Of a stretch of 64,000 bases of DNA, positions 45,762-57,700 are shown piece by piece. The DNA is from Notamacropus eugenii (Eukaryota > Chordata > Mammalia > Diprotodontia > Macropodidae). A model generated the notes under the pieces. That model made no database searches. It worked only from the letters and a program-made list of their open reading frames with translations, and was not told the origin of the DNA. Both the position numbers and the translations under genes were made by a program. Location: contig NC_092875.1 of the NCBI RefSeq assembly GCF_028372415.1, forward strand, positions 54,787,228 through 54,851,227. Direction: 5' to 3'. Numbering within the stretch: position 1 is the stretch's first letter; each line of letters begins with the position of its first letter.

Positions 45762-48700
45762 TTATCCCAAATACCAGGACTGGAGGAGAGAGAAAAAAAG
45801 AGAGAGAGAGAGACAGAGAATGAAGTAAGGCTGTCTGGAGAGTAACTGCAGATATTCCTTCCTATCCATGCCTTTGTCTTTTCCTCCTTCCTTCCCTCAA
45901 GTGCTCACCTGCCATCTCCCTCCCCTGTCTTCTGATGGCCCTACATTCTTGTTCTGTACCGTTCACTTTCCATGTTTAACCCTAATTCTGCCAATGACTC
46001 ACTGTGTGACCTTGAGTAAGTCACTTCTTTTTGTGTCTAAGTTTACCATGTATAAAATGACTTGAGACTCCTTTCAGTTCCAACATTTGGTTTTCTAAAG
46101 TCACTTCCAGTTCAGACATTCTATGTTCTAAAGGCCCATTTCCCTTGGCCATCCTATGGCTCTGTGAAAGACCTACCAAGAAGCTAATCAGATGGGGGTG
46201 GGCAAAAAGGAGGCATCCAAAGGGAGTTAAAGCTGGACAATGGTGAAGTGTGGGGGTGCTACAAGAATGAGGTCACAACCTTAAATCAATCCCAGCCTCT
46301 TTCCTTGGTCCTCCAATCCACCCAACAATTAGGCTGGTCTAGGGCATGGTGTGTTTTGTTTTTCTGGGCCTGGAGTTTGGAGTACACACAAAAGATAGTA
46401 AAGGACCATATGTTGACCCCAAGAATCCCCCACCCCAACACAAGAGAGGCTGTGCAGTTCTGACTTCAGTGGGACAGTCTCAAGAGTAAGGAAAGCCCCC
46501 AAGGGCTTTGCATGGCCAATGCATGAAGAATTCTTTGCCTATGGCAACCCACAAAAGCAAGACAAATCCAAAATGGTTCTCAATCCTGAACAGCCACCCA
46601 GTGCTCCTGTCTGAAGGGTGTCAGACTGAGGAAGAGGGAGCTGAGACTCCTCTACTCTTCAGGTGTGCTCACCCCAGATAGCGGGTGCATCGCCAAAGTT
46701 TTGATTCTACCTTCACCACACATCTGTGCCCTTCTCTCCACTCACATAAATACCACCCTAGAGCTGGCCTTCACCATCTCTTAACTGGATTATTGCAACA
46801 GCAAGAGCCTTCTAATCGATCTTTCTGCCTCAAGTCTCTCCCCACTGCCAAAGTGCTTTTCCTAAAGTGCAGTTTTGACCATGTCACCTTGCCTGTGATA
46901 TACAATAAACTCCAGCACCTCCCCATTGCTTCCAGGACCTAACAAAGTCCTTTGGCATATAAAGATCTTCACAACCTGGCCCCTTCCTACCTTTCCAGTC
47001 TTCTTTATTTTACTATCCTCCATGCAGTCTAAGTTCTAGTAATATCTGCCCACTTGCCGTTTGTTCCTCACGTAAAACAATCCATCTCTATCTCCATGCT
47101 TTTGCACATCCCTGGAACGCTATCCACCTCTGCCTCTTGACATCTCTGGCTTCATTCAAGACACAGCTCAAAGGCTGTTGTATACAAGAGCTAATTTCTT
47201 CCCTCCTTCCTGCAATCCTAGTCCTATACCTTCGAAGGTTACTTTCCTTCTACTCTGTTGTTTAGTCATTTTAGTTGAGTCCAACTCTTCGTGATGCCAC
47301 TATTTGGGGTTTTCTTGGCAAAGTCTCTATCCCATTTTACAGATAAGGAAACTGAGGCAAACAGGGTTAAGTGACTTGCCCAGTATCACACAGCTATTAA
47401 GTGTCTGAGGATGGATTTGAACTCAGGAAGATAAGTCTTCCTGATTCCAAGTCCAGTGCCTTATCCACCGTGCCACCTAACTGCCACATAGTCTGTATTC
47501 ATCTTATATGTACAAACTAACAAATGGGGTCACAGAGAGTTGGACAGGACTAAGAAGACTCAACAACACAGACCTAGTTATTGATATGTGGTCTCCTCTA
47601 TCAGTTTTTTTTTTTGAGACCAGGGACTGTTTTTTGTGCTTCTGCTATTTTCTGTATCCCCACGACTTTGCGTAGTGCTATTACAAAAGCAAGTGATTAA
47701 TTAATGCTTATTAATTATCTATACAAGTTAACATAACTGATGGGATCCTCATCCAGTGATCTATAAAGGGAGAACATATGACCAGAGGGAATGTGCCACA
47801 TCAGTCTTGACAGTCTCACTAAAAATGAAGCCATAAGAGATGGGAAGGATGAAGTAAGCCCACGAGTTCTCTTTGGAGAAGTAAATAAAGAATTGGCAGA
47901 GTTGGTTCTATCATGTGTATGAAGTCAACAGGAAACATAATATAATGGCACACTGGGTCATCTTTCCTTGTGGTGCTCATGATCAGCAATTGCAAAATGG
48001 CCATAATGAAGAAAATGGCTGTCCATTTGTTGCAGAGGGTGAGAAAGTACAAAACTTCGAGGGCAACCTTGATAAGAACCTCCAAGTTAAAGTGTGAATT
48101 TTAATACTTGGTAACTGCAATGGGAATTGCAGCTAGGTGGTACAGGGGAAAGAGCGCCTGGAGTTAGGAAGACTCCTCTCCCGGAGTTCAAGTCTGACCT
48201 CAGACATTTACTAGCTGTGTGACCTTGGGCAAGTTACTTAACCCTCTTGCCTCAGTTTCCCCAACTGTAAAATGGAGATAATAACAGCACCTACGAACTA
48301 GGGTTGTTGCACGGATCAAATGAGAAAGCGCCTGGCACAAAGTGGGGACTCTATGCGCTTATCCCCTTCCCTTTAGCTGCCATATCTTTCCACTTGGCAA
48401 GGAGCGCCACCTAGTGGTCTACAACATTGCCAAGAACATGGACTTAGAGTACAAACTCATTTGTAAGATCTTAGAGAAGAGGATGCTAGGAGATTATAAG
48501 CAGCATTATCTCATAAAATAGTGGGAAATGGAGAGGTAAAAAAGTGTAAAGAAAGCTCAGTGACAGATCCAACTAATAACGGCTGAGGAATTTAAGAATG
48601 AAATTGGAGGGAGAACAAAGAGGAGGGCATTCAAAGAGATCAGTAAGATTTTTATAATAAGCTTTTCCCACCATTTTTTTCACAATGGTGTGACCACATT

Positions 48701-51700
48701 TGAATCTGAATCTCTCAGACCCTGACGTGCAACTTAAGGATGCATCAGTGGCACTAAAGAAAACAAAACTAATAAGAACAGATAGGTAAGCCCAAGTTTA
48801 CACAAAGGAGGTCAATAGGGGAGAGGATACAATTTCCAAAGCACCAAGGGATCCATTTTCGAGGTATTGGAGACATGATGATAAAGAATTAGATGGAAAA
48901 AAATCTCAGATCTGATAGTTACCAAAAAAGGTAACCAAGAAAATATGAAGAGCTAAGACCAATAAGTCACTTTGCCACTTATATAAAATTATGAAAATAG
49001 TCTACATACATATATATTAACTTACATCTCTAGTTTAAATATAAGGAAACATGCAAGATTTTGCAAATAATGATAATGATATACAGCATACCATATCTTT
49101 ATAGTCACACTGAAAGGTGTTCTAAATTACAAGATCCCGCAGTGTTTACTGTCTGTTGACTATAAAATAGTATTTGATTTGATGAAGCAAAATGTTGCCC
49201 TGAAGGCTCCCCTCCAATAAAGAGTCTCCCACACATTTGTCAAAGGTCATAGACTTCCAAAAAAGTAGTATTTATTCAAGATACGCTCTCTTGGTTTATC
49301 CTCACAAGAGCTCTGTGAGGTAGCTGCTATTATTACTCATTTTACAGATGAGGAAACTGAGGCTAAATTAAGTGCCTTGCCCAGGGTTAAATGGCTTGTC
49401 AGTGTCCAAGGTGGGCTTTGCACTCCAGTCTTCCTGACTCCGAGACCTCCTACCATACCACTTAGGTACTTCAGCAGAGATAGCTTTACTGAGTGACCCT
49501 CTGATTACTAATATCAAGTTAGAGATAAAACAAAAGACACATATTCTTGCCAAACGTGTTGGGTTATCATCATGGAAGCTATTCAGCACTGGGTCCACAT
49601 GGAGAAGGGTTCCCTATAGATTTGGAGGCCCTCCAAATACTGCTGTTTGTGGATGCCATCAAGCTCTGGAACTCTGCACAGCTCTGAAAGGAGACCTAAA
49701 ATCACTTTAAAAGAGTTGACTCTAACTACCCATAGAGTAAAGACCAATTATATGAAGAACATGTACTGGTAAGACTACCAGATGCAGTCATGTGGGTAAC
49801 CTAGATAGATAGTCCATCAGCACATGTAGCCTGGATGAGTAATGTCAATGGCCAATGTGACAGGACTAGAATGGAGGAGTAGGATGGCCTTGGGAAACTG
49901 ATTGCAGGGATTCTCCCTGAAACAAAGGCCCATCTTTATAGCACTAGGATCCTTCTGGTGGGGCTGCATGATTGGGAGCCATGGCACCAGAAGGGCAATG
50001 GAGATAGCAGGGTCAGCAAGAGTAGGATGCAGCATGCTGCCCATGGGCATGGCATAAGGGATGTCATCAGATATATGAATGACTGGAAAAGGAGGTGGAC
50101 TCCTCAAGTATGGGGAGGGCAAAGTGTACCTGATTGCCTGCACGCTCCACTGGTGTCCCTGAAAGGCGAGGAGATTGAAAAGACGGCCCCCAGCATGCTA
50201 GGCGGATGCCCTGTGAAGGATTTATGGGAGGGCATAGACAAAAGAGAAGGTGTTGGCGGAGTTAAAAGCTGTGTCTCAAGCACCCACCTCAATGGGATCC
50301 CAGATCACAGAATCAGTGCTATTCTTACATTGTAGGAGCATAGGCATACCTGTGGATGCACTCTTTAGGTGGGAGGATGGACTAAATCCTAGAGCCCAGG
50401 TCACAGCTGGAATGACCCTTTGGACACAGAATGTAAAATACAGACTTCAAGGACTGAGAGGGGTCTTAGGATATATGATGTTTTAGCTATAAGAGAACTC
50501 AAGAAATTGCTTGGTTCAACCCTCTCATTTTGTATATGGGGAAACTGAGGTTCATAGAGGTAAAGTGTTTGCCCAGGGTCACAAAGGGGGAGACTGTCAG
50601 CACCAGACTAGAATTTTTCCCACTACTCCACACTGCCTTTGCTCTCTAAGATTTCTATTATCTGAGATTCTCAAATATGAGGAAACAGTCAACATCTAAT
50701 ATATACACCCATACCCACACCCTAAAATAATTCCTCATATTTGTGTTACACTTTTAACTTTTCTAAAGTGTCTCTCCTCATGATCTCACTTTCTTCTCTT
50801 TGGAGCTAGGTATGCCCCTTTGGAGGTAAGAAGTAATGATAAAGCTAACAAGTGACTAAGGTCAAATTTGAACTTCTGACTCTAACTACTAAGACACCTA
50901 GCTGCCCTTGAGATTCATAAAGTGGTTTACCAATATTCTCTCATTTGATGCTCACAACAACCCATTCTACAGATGGGAAACCTGAGGCAGACAAAGCTTA
51001 AGTGACTTGCCCAGGGTCACACAACTAGTAAGTGTCTGAGGCAGGATTTCAACTCTGGTCTTCTTGACTCCAGGGCCAGCCCTCTATTCAACTGTGCAGT
51101 TGAGCTGTCAGTAGGCAGGCCAAGTATGACCATCTCCATTTTTCAGAAACACTGAAACCAAATAGACAGTTGCCCTCCTTCAGCACTGTGGCTCAAGATC
51201 TCTTGAGTCTTGTATTCCACAGTGATGAATATGCTACACTTCCAAAACCCTGTATTATATCATGACACATTTGATCCTTAGGATGGGGAGAGAATGGGAT
51301 TCACTGGCATAGGAGATTTCTGATACGGAATGCAGGTGCTTCTGTGTATAGTCTTAGAGAGCTGATTGGGGCCTTTGAGAAGTGACTTGCCCTAGGTCAT
51401 CCAGCCAGCACATGTCAGAGGTGGTTACATATATACCCAGGTCTTCCTAAGAACAAATAACAATCCCAGCTGGTGGTTTAAAATTTTAGGTTCAAAGTTT
51501 ACTAAAAACACTGTGAATAATCTTGTTTTGCACAAAGCATTACACTATAGCGCCACATGGCATCCTGAGGGTGCACGTTATTACCACGACAAACTCAGTA
51601 CAGAACATTGTCTCAAATGTGATTTGCTCTTATCGGCTATTATAGGGCTACATTGTAGAAAAATACATGGCATCATCAACACGTCAGCCTTTTGGCACAA

Positions 51701-54700
51701 TTCGGGGTATTCTTGTGATACGATGGATTATCCTAAAGCAGGGTATCGCTGCAACCCTCAGGGCTAAGGTGTTCTATGATCACGACATGCCCCTCCCGGT
51801 CCTAAGCCTCCCCGAGGCCAATGGAACAGGGGCAGGGCTTGCAATGCAGAGGTAGGTTGAGGCTACCCAGTCGGTGGGGGCACCACGATCCCCGCATCAG
51901 ACACTCAGCGCTTTGTCTAGTCTCTGCGTTCCCCTGGTCCCCAACTCCCTGCCCCGCTACGCAGAATCCTTGCCCGGGGGCTTCCCAGAGGGAGATATAA
52001 CAGCTTCTGGGGAGGAGGGACCCTGGCAGAGGGTGGGCGTAAAGACCGACTCCTTTAAAAGGAACCTTCTGCCTCGCCTCCCCTCCGGCCACACAGTCAA
52101 AAAGAAGGCAGCCCCTCCAGGAAGCCGGAGAGATCAGTCAGGTCTGCTGGAGAAGCAGCCTGTTTCTGTAACCCGCCCCTCCGTTTGTGGCTGGAGGGGC
52201 GGGAGTGTGCGAGTGGGGAGCCTCCAAGCCTAGGTCCTAGTTATAATAGGGGGTGGACCCCCTGAGTCAACTGGGGAACAGGCATTCGAGCCCTCCTCTC
52301 AGCTCCTGCCCCCCCGCCAAAGCCATCTTGCTCCCTCCAACCAGCCTATACTCAGAGAATCAGCTCAGCGATGGATCCTCCCGCACTATTGTTCCTGGAG
52401 CCTGGTTCGCTGGCCCCTCCCCCACCTCAAGTTCAAGTTCATCTTGCCATTACCTCATGTCTGGTTTCCGTTGGCAACCAGACAGGCTTTAGGTGTGACC
52501 CTCCCTCCTCTGGTGAGCAGTTCCCTAGCCTCGGATGCCTGGTCCTCTTGCTTCCTTCCTTCTCTCTGGCTCCTGCCCTTTCTCTCTACTCCTGGGATCT
52601 CTGAGGCCGGTGTCCCTTCCCTCGCAGCGTCCCCTTCCCCAGCCTACCCCCAAATAACGAGAGCTCTCACTACTCCCCTCCTGAGGAGTCCTAAAGGGGA
52701 AGCTGCGTGTGGCTGGGCTCGAACTAACACTGAGAGCTGGCTTTTATCAAGTCTGTGGAAAGCTTGACAAACTTCTCTCACAACAAGCCAGGGAGCTAGA
52801 CAGTGTAGGTATTATTACATGGGAGGAACCTGAAGACCAGAGTGGTGGAGATGAGCTGTGGCAGAGGTGGGATTGGAACCCAGGCCTCATCAGCTTTTGG
52901 AAGGAGCTCTCTTAGCATTACCCTACACTGGCTTTTTCAATCTAATCTCAGCTCCTCTAATGACCCTTTTCTAGGTTTCATTTCTGCATGTGTGAAATGA
53001 AGAGGGTAGACAAGGTGATTTCTGGGGGCCCTCCAGCTCTGACCTTTAATGGTTCAAGGTCCTTTTCAGTGCTGATGTTTTAGAGACTTAGCATTTCAGG
53101 TAAGACGTTAGAGTCTAAACCCAGAAGAGACTTAGGACAAAGAATGTCTTGGCTGGAAGGGGCCTTAAAACACTGAATGTTATCAAGATGAGAGATGATT
53201 ATTAGAATCTAAGGTTTCAAGCATTGGGTGATATTGACTATAAAGAAATCACCCCATCCCTGTAACTTCTTTCATTTCCACTTTCATTACAGACTACATT
53301 TTGGCTCCGTTGGGGACCTCTTTGAAGACCATTATTTGGTTTTTATGACTATCGACAATCCCTAAAATCCTCCTGGGAAAGAAAGGTTTGAAAAATAACG
53401 CAAGCACTCTAATGACATAAAAAACAAAGCTGAGATTTCACAATCTGTATGGAATTTAGCCAGCAAGGCTTATATCCTTGGGCAATCCACCTCCCATCTT
53501 TATACCTGTGCACCGGATATGGGCCTGGTCTGGAAAGCGTTCCCTTCCCCACATCCACCTCTTAGAATCCTTAGCTTCCTTCAAACCGTAGCAAAAGTTC
53601 CACCTCCTACAAGACTTTCCAAATCCCCTCCAAGCTGTGGGTTCTCTCTCCTCAGATGCCTTTCTATTTATTTATCTAGGTAGATACTGTATTCACCCCT
53701 TTCCCTTTTCCAGTACAGTATAATGCAAGTTCCTTAAGTTTAGATACTATTTTCAATTTTGTCTTTATTTCCTGATACAGCTTCTTGAACATCGTAGGTG
53801 CCTAATCAATGGTCATTTAGTTAAAATGAAAGCTAAAGCTTCAGAACAGATATTAGATTTGGAATAGACAAGAATATAGAAGAGGCATCAGAGGATCTTA
53901 AAACACAGAACACTGAATGTCAGAGCTGGAAGGGGCCCAAGCGATCCTTTAATCCAAACCCTTTGCACTTGGGAAGTGATTTGACAAAGATGAGCAATGA
54001 GCAAGAGAGACAAGCCTAGAGACAGTTCTGAACCCAGGGCTCCACTGGTTGCCTTGTGGTGACTTTGTTTTCCTTTGAAGACCACCCATGAAATTCATTA
54101 GAATCTTGTTTCCTTTGGATATATATATATATTCAGTGGTGGGGATGACAGGAGAGGATAGGACAGTTTAATTTGCTCTGATACCCCATATACCAATAGG
54201 AATAGCTCTGGGTCCTACATCTTTGCTATATTCTATACACAGCCCGAGTCTTCAGGGAAGCCTGAGCCCCTGAACCCACAAGGACTTAGTGGGTCATAAC
54301 CTAATCCACAACCTGAATCCTCAAGGATTCATTGTGGGTCAATAATCTTAGCCCTGCAGGCTAAGAGGACTAGAGACCCCGAAAACCTGTAAGGGCTCAT
54401 GGGTTTAAGGACACTTATGTGGGTAAGGTGGCTTACACGGTTATTTTGACCAGTGGAAAACTTAAAGGGACATCAGTCAAATGCCTGGGTTGACCAAGAA
54501 AGTGTCATCTGGACTGGGCAGAAACTGTCATCCTTTCCCCTTTATATTAGTTTTGGTTTCTAAAACAATTAGGACATTTCCAGCCTCTGGCTGTAGAGGG
54601 CAGGAAGCTGGGTGCCTGAAGCAGCCCATGCCACATCTGAGGGGAGTCTAGATGGTGGTGTGGAGAGACACAGTAAACGCAATGGCACAGACATCTTCCC

Positions 54701-57700
54701 TCATGTGGGCACATATACACTACAAACACACACAGTAACACTCAGAAAATCCTTCACTGATCCTACTACTTTTTCAAGTTATTCATTACATGTACCCTTC
54801 CTTCCTCTGACACTGCCACCACCTGGTGGTACTTACTGGCCCTTGCCTCCTCATACCTGGACTATTTTAATAGCTTGTTGGTCAGTCTGCCTGCCTCAAG
54901 TATCTCCCCACTCCAGTCCATCCTCTACTCAGCTGTCAAAGTGATCTTCCTAAAGCCCAAGTCTGATGACCACGTCTCTCTCCTCTGCTCAATAAATGCC
55001 AAGGCCTCCCTATCACCTCCAGGATCAAATATAAAATCCTTTCCTTTGGGCTTTTAAAATCTTTCACAATCTGAACCCTTCCTACCTTTCCAATCTTTTT
55101 TTCTTTCTGGAGACTGGGTCTTCCTATATTGCCCAGGCTGGAAATGTAGCAATCATTTACAGGCCCAATCTCATTGCTGATTGGTAAGAAAACTTTAAAT
55201 TTCTTGATTTCTTTTCAGGACCCCTCTTGAGGCAGGCTAATGTCTCTGTGCTTCAGGGGCTTACCGTACTGATGAGATGTGGTTCAGGTACCCATTTACC
55301 ATGCTGGCTACTCAGAACTCCTGAACTCCAGGGAGTCACCAGCCCCAGCCTCCCAGAAACAGGGCTGATAGGTGTGTGCCACCATGCCCAGCCCCCTTCC
55401 CTTCCTACGATTTCTTCCCTTCCACGTACTCTGTGATCTAGCAACATTGACCTTCCCCCATTCTTCAAACAGGATACTGCTTTTTTCCTTCCTGTCTGAC
55501 AGCTCTTTCTCAGCCTCTTTGCTGGATCATCCTGCATATGTTGCCTCCTTGGGTGGGGTATCCCCCAAGACTCTCTCCAGTCACCCTCTTGGTGATCATC
55601 TGCTCTCATGGGGTCAATTATCTTCTCTATTCAGATGACTCCCAGAGCTTGAGGTCTAGCCCTTACTTTTCTTCTGATTGCCTTTCCAGGAGCTCAGGCA
55701 TACATTCCTGATTACTCATACTCCCTGTCCCCACCATGCATAGCTAATCAATGGTCAAGTCTTGCTGATTCTACATCCACCACCTCTTATTGTGTTCCCT
55801 TCACCCCACTGACACCACTAGTTCAAGTTCTCACCACCTTTCACCAGGACTACTGCAATAGCTTCCTAATCTCCCCAACAAAACTTCTTCCCTTCTCCAA
55901 TCCATCTCTCCAAATCAGTATTCCAAAAATGCAGGTCTCACCATGTCACTCCCTTGCTCAGTCAATTCCTGTGGCTCCCTATTTCCCTAGGATCACATGC
56001 AAACTCCTGTATCTGCCAGTTCAAATCCTTTCCAAGCTTCTTACACATTACTGTCCTTCATGCATTCCATAATTTGGCCTGATTGGTTGCCCTGTTCTTG
56101 TCATCTCTCATCACCATGTGTTTACACAGACCGATCCCCCCAGGCCTAGGATGCACTTGCTCCTTCCTCACCTGGGCTTTGGAAAGTCCTTTGGAACGTT
56201 CCTTTCAAAGCTCAGCTCAGATACCTCTCCTAGAAGAGGCCTTTTCCTGATCCCTCCAGGAGCTAATGCCTCTCTCCCCCAATCACCTTCTATTTATCTC
56301 ATATATACTTATGTGTACATATTGTTTCTCACAGTGGCCTGTTAACTCCTTAAGCACAGGGATTGTTCATTTTTGTCTTTGTATACCTAGTATCCACAAG
56401 ATATACTGTGTACCTGGCACACAGTAGGCACTTAATAAATGTTTTATTGATTCAATGAAGTGACCATCCATCCCCTGCTCCCAGGTCCTGAGGCAGCTTG
56501 TCCTACAATAAGATAAGGTACACTGAACATTTAGTAAGTACTTGCTAACTATCAAGAATTGTGCTAAGTGCTGAGGACACAAATAAAAAGGAAGGTCCTG
56601 CCCTGGAGGAGCTCACAATCTAATGAAAGAAGACTGAAAGGGAGGACATTGGAGGGAAACAGTGTCAGAGCTCTGTTTATTAGGATGTTTTCCTTTTATC
56701 AAGCCTGTACACGTGCTATTAGAAAAACAGCAAGGTATATGCTGTTCAAATTCTGAGTTCAGATTCAGCCTCAGGCTTGTACTGGCTGTGCGACCCTGGG
56801 CACATCACTTACCCTCTCTGTACCTCATCTGTAAAGTGGGAATAATAATAGCACTTATCTCCCAAGGCTGTTGTGAGAATAAAATGAGATATTTGTAAGA
56901 CACTTTGAAATCAAAGAGAGACCTTCCTTTGGCCTTGAAGTTCCCTAGAACATTGGCCTTTAAGATCCCTTTTCTCTCCTGCCTGCTATGCTCCTCCTCC
57001 CCCCACCCAAGCCCCTTGATTGGGCATTAGGACTGAAGACTTTCTTAGCCCTCGACAGTGGCACCCCTTTGCACGTGTGAAAGAAAGGGGCAGGGCCAAT
57101 CTTCAAGGCCCAGAGACAGGGAAATTCACAAACACAGGCTCAGGGTCACCCCTGAGGGGCTCCTTTGTCCCTCATGACCCTCTACAGGATGGAGCCGGTT
57201 TCAGCCCAAACCAGGCTGTCAGCTCAGCACAGGTGGTCATGATACTGGGTGAAATAGAATGACTTAGAAGTCACAGAATCGGCCCTGGGAAGGCCTTTGG
57301 AGAGCAAGTGCAATTCCCTCGATTTCAGGATGAAGAAAACTAGGGACCCCAACAAAGAGACTTGAGCAAGGCCACACAGCAGCTGGATGAAGGAGACGGG
57401 GAAAGGACAGAGAGACCCGAGCTTAGGTGTTTATTATGGGATGTACTCTGTGGCTCCTCCCTTTGTCCTTCCCTCCACCAGCCCTGGAAGTCCATGGGAA
57501 GATTCTGCTTTCTCTCACCTCTTTGAGAAGCAACATGGCGGGTGGACAGAGTGCTGAAAATCTGGGCTCTAATACATACTCACTATGTGACCCTGGGTCA
57601 GTCACTCTCAGCACTCTAAGTATTGGTAAAGGAGTTTTCTCACCATTCCCGTCCTCATCCCTGAGCCTCACAGCCAGTTGCCCTTCTTGCTTAATTTGCA

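Noticed and set aside
47819-48085. Hydrophobic 88-codon minus-strand frame ([20 protein letters not shown])
   Set aside because: No poly(A), no duplication, no family match; adjacent to the RTE relic and probably part of repeat sequence read antisense.
55096-55393. Alu-like SINE
   Set aside because: The central S-domain is retained, so it is a 7SL RNA copy rather than an Alu, which would be unexpected outside primates.
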